From contig DAHXLZ010000086.1 in the NCBI GenBank assembly GCA_027365715.1, positions 1-6,096 of the forward strand: a stretch of DNA of 6,096 nt, given 5' to 3'. The translations under genes and the position numbers were made by a program. Below, piece after piece: positions 1 to 6,020 of the stretch (position 1 is its first letter; each line of letters begins with the position of its first letter). Under the pieces are notes generated by a model. The model saw nothing but the letters and a program-made list of their open reading frames with translations. It had not been told where the DNA came from and made no database searches. Origin of the DNA: Methanomassiliicoccales archaeon (lineage in GTDB: Archaea > Thermoplasmatota > Thermoplasmata > Sysuiplasmatales > Sysuiplasmataceae).

Positions 1-571
1 TATGGGCAATCCACATATCCGCCGCCACCCTTCCACTATCCAGAGAATAGGCTTTTGCCACATCCATCGGGTATCCAACGCCTTTGTATACGTCGACAAA
101 GCGACCAAATGAGACTATTCTTCCTTCCAGCCTGCTTCCCGAAAACAGTTTCATGTTTATCCCGTCGACAACAGAATCGAGTTCATCTGCCATCCCGACG
201 TCATACGGCGAAACAGATGCCGTCAGCAGTTTCATGACACCTCCCGCTCCGCTTGCTGCTGTACTGTCCAGCCTTGAATGAAGGATCCTGCCAAACTTTC
301 TTTCAACATCCTTTCTGATGTATGTTGCCGCCGCCTCATCCCTGACAAAAGCCGTCAGCTTGAACGGTTCCCATTCAGGTGCCGTGCGTGTAAGCGTGAA
401 TGCCGCATAGCCGGCACCCAGCCCCCCGCCTCTGTAACTGACAGATGAGATGCCTTTGACAGGAACACTGCTGGCGATCCTCATCGCATCCTTCTTCCTG
501 ATCATGCCAAATATGCCGCAACCGTCTTTGACAACAGGTAACTGGCCTTCTTTATACACACTGCCAGCCAT
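1..571 (-). CDS. Class II glutamine amidotransferase domain protein, archaeal GltB1-type (3' end beyond window)
   Basis: I translated this frame by hand from ATG at 571-569; 190 codons lie in the window and no stop is reached. The family hydrolyses glutamine at an N-terminal cysteine and passes ammonia to a partner synthase. Seen: a G-C-G-I-F-G motif at residues 17-22 with the candidate nucleophile Cys18, then Y-R-G-G-G-L-G-A-G-Y at 46-55, matching the R-G-x-G-x-G-A-G-F segment of archaeal GltB1. Further on come K-G-V-G-Y-P-M-D-V-A (163-172) and W-I-A-H at 187-190, which in the family leads into the T-R-F-P-T-N glutamine-site segment just outside the window. The 17 residues before Cys18 would have to be removed for activity, as in bacterial GltB propeptides, or the domain is inactive. 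It starts 5 bp after the glutamate synthase-like gene, so the two are probably co-transcribed and form a complex. A methylglutamate-synthase-type MgsA subunit is the main alternative. Confidence 0.85.
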   Translation of the reverse strand, partial: MAGSVYKEGQLPVVKDGCGIFGMIRKKDAMRIASSVPVKGISSVSYRGGGLGAGYAAFTLTRTAPEWEPFKLTAFVRDEAAATYIRKDVERKFGRILHSRLDSTAASGAGGVMKLLTASVSPYDVGMADELDSVVDGINMKLFSGSRLEGRIVSFGRFVDVYKGVGYPMDVAKAYSLDSGRVAADMWIAH

Positions 572-575
572 AATT

Positions 576-581
576 ATCACC
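576..581 (-). promoter_or_regulatory. Shine-Dalgarno site of the GltB1-like gene
   Basis: The minus strand reads GGTGAT, four bases before ATG 571-569, complementary to the archaeal 16S rRNA 3' end. It overlaps the TGA stop (579-577) of the preceding gene, so translation of the two genes is probably coupled. It also supports the ATG chosen, which leaves 17 residues before the catalytic Cys. Confidence 0.7.
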
Positions 582-2907
582 CGGGTCCAGCAGCTTTAAG
601 GCCCAGCTCATTTCTCCACCACACATCCATGTCAACGGCCCTCAGCAGCTCCCTGTTTCCTGTAAGGGAGGAGCTTACCGAGCTGATTCCAGATGCGCCT
701 GCAAGCAGCTTCATCTCTCTTTGCATGCCTGCAACCATATTTTCAAGCAGCTCACGCAGCACAATACTGTTACCTCCACCAGCGGCACAGGCAATTTCAG
801 CAGCCTTGCGGAAACCTGCTGCGTCTGCGCCGAGTGCTACGAGCTTGAACACATCTTCTGCCCCTTTGATTGAATTATCCTCCGCGAGGATGGTCATCTT
901 TTCCCTCACGCCTTCATCCAGAAACAATCTGTCTGCGGCCGAGACAGTGAGCTCCAGAGGTGTATCGGAACGGGCATCATCCATGTCAATGATAATGCCT
1001 GAGAATTCCCCTTCCTGCCAGTCGATACCCGCGAGTTTTTCGACTGTGGCTGATGAAGATGGGCACCTTATCAATATGGAATGCAGTTTGCTGCACTGGC
1101 TATCTCCGCGTTTCAGTATATCAATTTCATCGATATCCGCCGTTCTTATGTATGTGTTTGAGGCGGTATTGCCGCAGCGTGACATCAGACGTCCGCCGGT
1201 GCGCTTTGCATCACGCTGTTCACTATCCAGAATGAGGCCCATTTCAGATGCAACCCTCGCAAACACAGTGTCATCTGCATCATTTCTTCCCTGCAATGCA
1301 TGTGTGAAGAAAAAAGGCGATGAGAGTCTGATGCTTCCGTTGCATATGTGCACCGATGTCTCAATTTCCTCTCTATATGGGTCTATGCTTGGTCTGGTAA
1401 CCTGTGCACCGTCACACACGATTCTGTCGAGCGGTCTTACCGGCTCACCTGCATTTCTCACTGTTCCGGTTCCCATGCTTGAAATGACCGCTTCCCGTGG
1501 AGAGTTACCGGAGGCGCCTGAAAGCTCTCTGAGAGACCTGATGGAATCATCATCCCATCTGCTGTTTTGAACCGCATGTCCCGTCTCTGTTACAGTGTTA
1601 CCGTATTCAGGCACTGACGAATGACTGTCATCTTCCTGAATGCCAAGTATGGAAGTGAGTTCACCCTGCCCGTTTCCTGAAATGTGCAGCAGATGCCGGT
1701 TGCCAATGAGTTCGGAAAGAGTGTGCACACCGGCAGCGGATATTATTTCTCTCATCTCCTCGGTCCAACCTGTAATCAGATTGGATATCCAGAGTATCGC
1801 CTGCTCCTGTGAAATCAGCCTTTCCGGTACCTCCCCTGCCTTGTTCGTGATTAACGCAGGGCAGAAACCCGTGTGGCATTTGTGAACCATCAGACAGCCC
1901 AGCGCCAGTAGTGTCGCTGTACCCAGACTCGTCATGTCTGCACCAAGGGCCATGAGCTTTACTGAGTCTTCAGGTGTGCTGACCCTCCCTCCGGCAATGA
2001 TGGTAAAGTTTTTCCTCAAGCCTTCCTTCCTCAGTACCCTGTCAACTGATGGTATGGCGAGCTCAATCGGCATACCGGTGTTGTCACGGATGACCCTCGG
2101 CGCCGCTCCTGTTCCGGCGCCTGCACCATCTATTATTATGCCTGCAGCTCCCATTCTCGCGACGCCCGCAGCTATGTATGTGATATAGTTTGTGGCAGCA
2201 ACCTTAACCAGCACTGGTTTGCCGGTTGCGTGTTTCAGTGCGGTTATCCTCTGGCCCAGGTCTTCTATTGAATATATGTCATGGTGCGGCGCAGGTGAAA
2301 TGGCATCTCTGCCAATCGGTATGCGCCTTGCAGCGGAGATTGGAGCTGTGACTTTCGCCGCCGGCAGGTGCCCGCCGATTCCCGGTTTGGCCCCCTGCCC
2401 GATTTTAATGACAACAGCTCTACCCTTGCAAAGTGATGATGCGTCGACTCCGAATCTGGCCGAAGCCCACTGGACAGTGATCCTGTCACACTCAGCTATT
2501 TCGGGCATGAGCCCTCCTTCGCCTGTCCCGGCGATAACACCTGTCCTGTCGGCAGCTCTTGCTATTGCTATGTTGGGCACTCCGGACAGCGCTCCAAAGG
2601 ACATGTCTCCGAGATAGAGGGGAGATGAGAGTACCAGGTCGGGGCTGTTGCAGAAAATCGAGCGCATATCTACAGAGGCTGCCTCAATGGCTCTACCACT
2701 TTCCCTCTTGATGAATACACGGTCAAGTATTCTGTCAGTTCTGTGATCCTGCGGTATAAATTGTTCCTGAGTTGAGTGTCCGGACAGGGAGAGCTTTCTG
2801 ATATGCTCTATTTTCCAGTCATCCCAGAATTCGTTGCTTTTCTTCCGGGGCAGCGGTCTGAATGTATTGATTACCACGCTATTCTTTGCCAAGTTGATTA
2901 ATAGCAA
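577..2907 (-). CDS. Tandem-duplicated FMN glutamate synthase-like protein (GltB2-type), active-looking copy fused to a degenerate copy
   Basis: The 776-residue product holds two copies of the GltB2/GOGAT FMN barrel. Copy 1 (about 28-410) has S-F-G-A-L-S (103-108), T-G-E-G-G (128-132), the G-Q-G-A-K-P-G loop (170-176), S-P-A-P-H-H-D-I (204-211), G-A-G-A-G-T-G-A-A-P (261-270) and A-G-G-R (305-308). Its cysteines 338, 344 and 349 are spaced C-x5-C-x4-C, the [3Fe-4S] pattern of glutamate synthases. A Ser/Gly/Glu-rich linker (about 408-450) leads to copy 2 (about 451-765). Copy 2 realigns well, for example W-D-D at 451, G-I-I-I-D at 637 and K-L-V-A-L-G-A-D at 688, but lacks the FMN/2-oxoglutarate loop and the cysteine cluster. 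The family makes glutamate from 2-oxoglutarate and ammonia channelled from a GATase partner, which here is the next gene. There are no N-terminal ferredoxin repeats, unlike many archaeal GltB2 proteins; this resembles MgsC of methylglutamate synthase, the main alternative. The first codon is TTG directly after an in-frame TGA; TTG 2892 or GTG 2877 are also possible, and none has a clear SD. Confidence 0.88.
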   Translation of the reverse strand: MLLINLAKNSVVINTFRPLPRKKSNEFWDDWKIEHIRKLSLSGHSTQEQFIPQDHRTDRILDRVFIKRESGRAIEAASVDMRSIFCNSPDLVLSSPLYLGDMSFGALSGVPNIAIARAADRTGVIAGTGEGGLMPEIAECDRITVQWASARFGVDASSLCKGRAVVIKIGQGAKPGIGGHLPAAKVTAPISAARRIPIGRDAISPAPHHDIYSIEDLGQRITALKHATGKPVLVKVAATNYITYIAAGVARMGAAGIIIDGAGAGTGAAPRVIRDNTGMPIELAIPSVDRVLRKEGLRKNFTIIAGGRVSTPEDSVKLMALGADMTSLGTATLLALGCLMVHKCHTGFCPALITNKAGEVPERLISQEQAILWISNLITGWTEEMREIISAAGVHTLSELIGNRHLLHISGNGQGELTSILGIQEDDSHSSVPEYGNTVTETGHAVQNSRWDDDSIRSLRELSGASGNSPREAVISSMGTGTVRNAGEPVRPLDRIVCDGAQVTRPSIDPYREEIETSVHICNGSIRLSSPFFFTHALQGRNDADDTVFARVASEMGLILDSEQRDAKRTGGRLMSRCGNTASNTYIRTADIDEIDILKRGDSQCSKLHSILIRCPSSSATVEKLAGIDWQEGEFSGIIIDMDDARSDTPLELTVSAADRLFLDEGVREKMTILAEDNSIKGAEDVFKLVALGADAAGFRKAAEIACAAGGGNSIVLRELLENMVAGMQREMKLLAGASGISSVSSSLTGNRELLRAVDMDVWWRNELGLKAAGPG

Positions 2908-2911
2908 TCAA
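2894..2911. repeat. 6-bp inverted repeat with 6-bp spacer at the glutamate synthase-like gene start
   Basis: The minus strand reads TTGATT, six bases (GCTATT), then AATCAA, a perfect dyad spanning the possible TTG start at 2907. Size and symmetry would suit a site for an Lrp/AsnC-like or other helix-turn-helix dimer. A 6-bp dyad in an A/T-rich gap can also arise by chance, and no second copy was seen. Confidence 0.3.
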
Positions 2912-2997
2912 AGGAAGTATTTTACCTTTTCGTCCAATATGTTCGATTTTCGGCGTTACACTTAAGCCAGCGTCTTCGCAGTTTGGCTGACAGGCAA
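2908..2997 (-). other. 90-bp gap between ilvC and the glutamate synthase-like gene
   Basis: This is the longest gap between genes in the operon. No terminator-like hairpin followed by a T run is visible after the ilvC stop. A/T-rich stretches (minus strand CATATTGG at 2941-2934; TAAAATAC at 2924-2917) could be weak TATA elements for a transcript starting near 2907 or 2892, but neither matches the archaeal consensus well. The gap may simply be transcribed with the operon. Confidence 0.4.
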
Positions 2998-3987
2998 TCA
3001 CTGTTTCCTGACGAAAAGGCTCCTCAGCTCTTTACCGACATCTTCGATCTGCTCCTTCTGGGCTTCATCCCTCTTCTTTCTCAGGGTCGGCATTTCCCTG
3101 TAATATTCATTCATCCATTCTTCCGCAAAGCTGCCGTCTCTGATCTCCGAGAGGACCTTTTCCATATTGCCTACAACATGCTCATCTATGATTCTGGAGC
3201 CTCTGGTCCTGCCGCCATACTCGGCAGTATTGCTGACATTGTCCCACATGTTTTCTATCCCGCCGGTCTGGATAAGGTCAACGATTAGTTTGAGCTCATG
3301 CAGCACTTCGAAATAAGCGACCTCAGGCTGATAGCCGCTGGAGACGAGCAGCTTAAACGCCCTTCCTATGAGTTCTGCAACTCCACCGCAAAGCACCACC
3401 TGTTCGCCGAAGTTATCCGTTTCCGTCTCCTCTTTGAAGGTTGTCCTGATGACACCGGCCCTTGTGGAACCTATCCCTCTGGCAATTGCAAGTGCAACAC
3501 TGAAAGCATTGCCCGAATAATCCTTTTCAACAGCAACCAGCGACGGAGTACCGAAGCCCTGAAGGTACGTGTTCCTCACCATTGCTCCCGGTCCCTTGGG
3601 TGCCACCATTATGACGTCAACCCCTTCAGGCGGCTCGATCCTGCGGAAGTGTATGTTGAAGCCGTGACCGAACTCGAGCGTCATTCCTTTCCTCAAATGT
3701 GTGGAGACGTCGCTGGCGTAGACATCCGACTGCACCTCGTCAGGGATGAGCATCATCACAATGTCTGCTGCTTTGACCGCGTCAGGCACACTGGCCGGTT
3801 TGAAGCCATCAGACTCCGCGATCTTCCAGCTCTCTCCGTTCTTCCTGAGACCGACAATGACATCGGCGCCGGAGTCCCTGAGGTTCAGCGCCTGCGCCCT
3901 TCCCTGTATGCCGTATCCTATTACCGCTATTCTCTTTCCCTTCAGGACACCCATGTCGGCATCTTTGTCGTAGTATGCATTAACCAT
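2998..3987 (-). CDS. ilvC: Ketol-acid reductoisomerase (NAD(P)H), class I
   Basis: The enzyme isomerises and reduces 2-acetolactate or 2-aceto-2-hydroxybutyrate to the dihydroxy acid, the second step of valine/isoleucine synthesis, using Mg2+ and NAD(P)H. The 329-residue length fits the short class I family. An N-terminal Rossmann domain (about 1-182) carries G-Y-G-I-Q-G at 24-29 (usually G-Y-G-S-Q-G), the cofactor loop R-K-N-G-E-S at 48-53, catalytic His108 in F-G-H-G-F-N-I-H-F, and A-P-K-G-P-G at 129-134. The C-terminal helical domain holds the metal ligands: D191 and E195 in E-T-E-T-D-N-F-G-E-Q, E227 and E231 in Y-F-E-V-L-H-E-L-K, and the substrate serine in S-N-T-A-E-Y (252-257). All catalytic residues are present. 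The ATG is supported by the strong SD at 3992-3998. It lies 15 bp after ilvN, as expected for one transcript. Glu52 in the cofactor loop is unusual. Confidence 0.97.
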   Translation of the reverse strand: MVNAYYDKDADMGVLKGKRIAVIGYGIQGRAQALNLRDSGADVIVGLRKNGESWKIAESDGFKPASVPDAVKAADIVMMLIPDEVQSDVYASDVSTHLRKGMTLEFGHGFNIHFRRIEPPEGVDVIMVAPKGPGAMVRNTYLQGFGTPSLVAVEKDYSGNAFSVALAIARGIGSTRAGVIRTTFKEETETDNFGEQVVLCGGVAELIGRAFKLLVSSGYQPEVAYFEVLHELKLIVDLIQTGGIENMWDNVSNTAEYGGRTRGSRIIDEHVVGNMEKVLSEIRDGSFAEEWMNEYYREMPTLRKKRDEAQKEQIEDVGKELRSLFVRKQ

Positions 3988-3991
3988 CCTT

Positions 3992-3998
3992 TCACCTT
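3992..3998 (-). promoter_or_regulatory. Shine-Dalgarno site of ilvC
   Basis: The minus strand reads AAGGTGA, four bases before the ilvC ATG at 3987-3985 and inside the 15-bp gap after the ilvN stop. It is a strong archaeal-type SD and fixes the ilvC start. Confidence 0.8.
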
Positions 3999-4002
3999 CG
4001 TA

Positions 4003-4296
4003 TCAGCCCAGCCTTTCCTGCGGGTTCATTTCCTTTTTTGTCTGTGCGGTGTTCCCTTCGGCCTCGCTTCCGCCAAGCTGGTGTTCTGCGTCCACGACGC
4101 CCTGGATCCGCTTGATTGATTTTATTGCCCTTAACGCATCTCCATCGTTCTTTACATCGACATTAATCTTATTGAAACTGCACTCACGTGAGAAGCTGAG
4201 CTTCTCGATACTGATGTTTCTCCTGCTGAACTCGAATATGACTCTCTGAAGCACTCCTTCCTGATCATCTGCCGAAATTCTTAATCTGGCTGTCAT
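4003..4296 (-). CDS. ilvN: Acetohydroxyacid synthase small (regulatory) subunit, single ACT domain
   Basis: The product has 97 residues with one ACT domain (about 3-72) and a charged tail (about 75-97). The family binds the catalytic subunit, raises its activity and in many species confers feedback inhibition by valine. The core D-Q-E-G-V-L-Q-R-V at 11-19, then F-S-R-R-N-I-S-I-E-K-L at 23-33, aligns without gaps to the start of E. coli IlvH. Gly14 is kept. The positions of IlvH Asn11 and Asn29, which help form the valine site, are Asp11 and Ser29 here. The second domain of long IlvH/IlvN proteins is absent, so length resembles E. coli IlvN (about 96 residues). The gene starts inside the end of ilvB (32-bp overlap, different frame) with a good SD, which suggests coupled translation and fixed stoichiometry. 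Identity rests mostly on the ACT fold and position next to ilvB. Confidence 0.9.
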   Translation of the reverse strand: MTARLRISADDQEGVLQRVIFEFSRRNISIEKLSFSRECSFNKINVDVKNDGDALRAIKSIKRIQGVVDAEHQLGGSEAEGNTAQTKKEMNPQERLG

Positions 4297-5971
4297 TCAC
4301 ATCCCTCCATTTGCACCGGCCGTATATTGTTCCGTTCTTGCCTGCCCACGGCGGTGTCATCGGCAGGCAGTCTTCGTTTACGTCGAGCTTCATGTCGGCG
4401 ACGAACGGCACGTCGCTTGCAAGCCCCCTCTGTATTGCTTCTGCGACCTCTCCGGCCCTTTCGACGGTCACACCTTCTCCACCCATCGACTCGGCAAATT
4501 TGACAAAGTCGGGGGATATCCTGTAATCTGCAGCGAAGATATGGCTGTTGTAAAACTGCTTCTGAAACTGTCTTATCATTCCGAGGCTGCCGTTGTTCAT
4601 CACAACAACAAACACAGGTATATTGTTCTCCACTGCGGTGGCAAATTCTCCGAATGTCATCTGGAAACCGCCGTCGCCCGTAAGGCACACGACCTTCGTG
4701 CCGGGCTCCGCGACCTTCGCTCCTATGGCTGAGGGAAGACCAAAACCCATTGTTCCCAGGCCGCCGGATGTGATGAACCTCCTGCGCTCCTTCACCTCGA
4801 AGAAGTGTGCTGCAAACATCTGGTGCTGTCCCACATCAGTTGTGATTATCGCATCATCGGGCAGGAGTCTTGACAGTTCGCTAATGACCTTCTGCGGTTT
4901 CAGCGGCGATTCGTTCAGGTCAAAGTCACACTGACAGAACGATCTGACGGCAATTGCCCTCGCCGTCCACTCCAGGCGCTTCTCCGGCTTTCTTTCCACC
5001 ATCCTTTTGAGCACCTCCACCACTTCGCCGCAGTTGCCTGTCAGGCCAACCACGTTCTTCACATTTTTTCCTATCTCAGAGTTGTCTATGTCGATATGAA
5101 CGATACCTGTCCTTGTCAGGAATTCTCCAGCCTTCCCGGTGGTGCGGTCGCTGAATCGTGTGGCTATAGCGAGCACGACATCCGCCTCTTCGAGCAGTAG
5201 TGTCGAGGAACGTCTTCCGTGCATACCGGTCGTACCGAGCGCAAGCGGATGATCCTCCCTGACAGCTCCTTTGCCCATCACCGTCGAAACAACAGGGGCT
5301 CCCAGTAACTCGGCGAGCTCCAGTATGGCAGTTCCGCAACCAGCCCACTTTGCTCCACCGCCGACGAGTATCACAGGTCTCTGTGATGCATTAATCATAG
5401 ACAGTGCTGAAGGCAGGTTGGAAAGATCAGACGGTGTCGATATGGCTGCAGGTGCCAGATGCGGCTCTCCTGAAAGCTCATTGGCAACAGTATCTGATGG
5501 CAGGTCTATGGCGACAGGGCCGAATCTGCCGCTCATCGCTACCGCAAATGCCTTCCCTACAAGGTACGGTATCTCTTCAGGCGCCCTCACTTTGAAATTA
5601 CTCTTCGTAACTGGAATCATCATATCAAATGTGTTGGATTCCTGAAATGCATCGTTTCCCATCATTTTCGTGGATACCTGACCTGTCATGCAGATCATCG
5701 GTGATGAATCGAGGTAGGCTGTTGCCACGCCCGTAATCATATTTGTTGCTCCCGGACCAGAAGTTCCGAGGCAGACGCCCGCCCTGCCGCTGACTCGGGC
5801 AAAGCCATCGGCCATGTGCGCTGCACCTCCTTCATGTCTTGTGAGCACATGACGAATTCCGTCAGACCGGATCTCATCGTAAATGGCAAGATTCGCACCT
5901 CCGGGTATGCCGAAGATCGTCTTCACGCCGTGCTCCGCCAGAGTATTAATTAATAACTTAGCTCCTCTCAT
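4265..5971 (-). CDS. ilvB: Acetohydroxyacid synthase large (catalytic) subunit
   Basis: This ThDP- and FAD-dependent enzyme condenses pyruvate with a second pyruvate or with 2-oxobutyrate, the first common step of branched-chain amino acid synthesis. The 568-residue length is typical. The N-terminal ThDP pyrimidine domain has F-G-I-P-G-G (20-25) and catalytic Glu47 in R-H-E-G-G-A-A-H. The AHAS-diagnostic T-G-Q-V (96-99) and D-A-F-Q-E (107-111, with Phe109 and Gln110) follow. The central domain has G-M-H-G (249-252) and R-F-S-D-R (272-276). The C-terminal ThDP domain has T-D-V-G-Q-H-Q-M (378-385) and the metal-binding G-D-G (432-434) to N-N (459-460). Up to residue 276 the numbering matches E. 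coli AHAS II with no net gap. Two channel residues differ: the usual Lys is Ser159 and the usual Trp of R-Q-W-Q is Phe469. The diagnostic motifs argue against other ThDP enzymes such as pyruvate oxidase. The start is supported by GGAG eight bases upstream. Confidence 0.97.
   Translation of the reverse strand: MRGAKLLINTLAEHGVKTIFGIPGGANLAIYDEIRSDGIRHVLTRHEGGAAHMADGFARVSGRAGVCLGTSGPGATNMITGVATAYLDSSPMICMTGQVSTKMMGNDAFQESNTFDMMIPVTKSNFKVRAPEEIPYLVGKAFAVAMSGRFGPVAIDLPSDTVANELSGEPHLAPAAISTPSDLSNLPSALSMINASQRPVILVGGGAKWAGCGTAILELAELLGAPVVSTVMGKGAVREDHPLALGTTGMHGRRSSTLLLEEADVVLAIATRFSDRTTGKAGEFLTRTGIVHIDIDNSEIGKNVKNVVGLTGNCGEVVEVLKRMVERKPEKRLEWTARAIAVRSFCQCDFDLNESPLKPQKVISELSRLLPDDAIITTDVGQHQMFAAHFFEVKERRRFITSGGLGTMGFGLPSAIGAKVAEPGTKVVCLTGDGGFQMTFGEFATAVENNIPVFVVVMNNGSLGMIRQFQKQFYNSHIFAADYRISPDFVKFAESMGGEGVTVERAGEVAEAIQRGLASDVPFVADMKLDVNEDCLPMTPPWAGKNGTIYGRCKWRDVNDSQIKNFGR
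4304..4308 (-). promoter_or_regulatory. Shine-Dalgarno site of ilvN inside ilvB
   Basis: The minus strand reads GGAGG, seven bases before the ilvN ATG (4296-4294), within the last codons of ilvB. It fixes the small-subunit start and the 32-bp overlap. Confidence 0.75.
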
Positions 5972-5979
5972 TCAACCAT

Positions 5980-5984
5980 CTCCC
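5980..5984 (-). promoter_or_regulatory. Shine-Dalgarno site of ilvB, abutting a hairpin
   Basis: The minus strand reads GGGAG; its GGAG part ends eight bases before the ATG (5971-5969). The first two bases (5984-5983) are also the end of the 3' arm of the inverted repeat 5983-6020, so folding could limit ribosome access. Confidence 0.6.
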
Positions 5985-6020
5985 TGAAACGCCAGAACCA
6001 GAAAGTTGGCTAGTTTCAGG
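5983..6020 (-). promoter_or_regulatory. Inverted repeat / candidate RNA hairpin in front of ilvB
   Basis: The minus strand has CCTGAAAC (6020-6013) and its perfect complement GTTTCAGG (5990-5983). Inside these, GCCA (6010-6007) can pair with TGGC (5994-5991) across a two-base TA bulge, leaving a 12-base loop. The predicted stem is 8+4 bp, and its 3' arm runs into the ilvB SD. There is no T run, so it does not look like an intrinsic terminator. It could block or couple ilvB translation. As DNA, its TGAAA/TTTCA half-sites, with centres 30 bp apart, could bind an Lrp-like (feast/famine) regulator. The repeat is seen; the role is inferred. Confidence 0.55.

Noticed and set aside
629..1570. 313-codon plus-strand open frame opposite the glutamate synthase-like gene
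   Set aside because: It lies antisense to a strongly supported gene, shows no recognisable motif, and is the kind of frame left open by the codon bias of the real gene.
1555..1690. Possible frameshift or gene junction between the two GOGAT copies
   Set aside because: The reading frame is continuous through the linker (residues about 408-450), with no internal start having a clear SD; a true fusion is the simpler reading.
2192..2617. 141-codon plus-strand open frame
   Set aside because: It is antisense to the most conserved part of the FMN domain; its hydrophobic, Pro-rich product reflects the opposite strand's codons.
2917..2941. TATA-like boxes before the FMN protein gene
   Set aside because: The matches to the archaeal TATA/BRE consensus are poor and the start codon is uncertain, so no promoter is called.
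2962..2989. Weak stem AGCCA/TGGCT after the ilvC stop as a terminator
   Set aside because: Only five pairs with a 14-base loop and no T run follows, so it is not a convincing terminator.
3298..4119. 273-codon plus-strand open frame opposite ilvC and ilvN
   Set aside because: Antisense shadow of ilvC, whose catalytic motifs are all present; the product has no recognisable domain and runs across the ilvC/ilvN junction.
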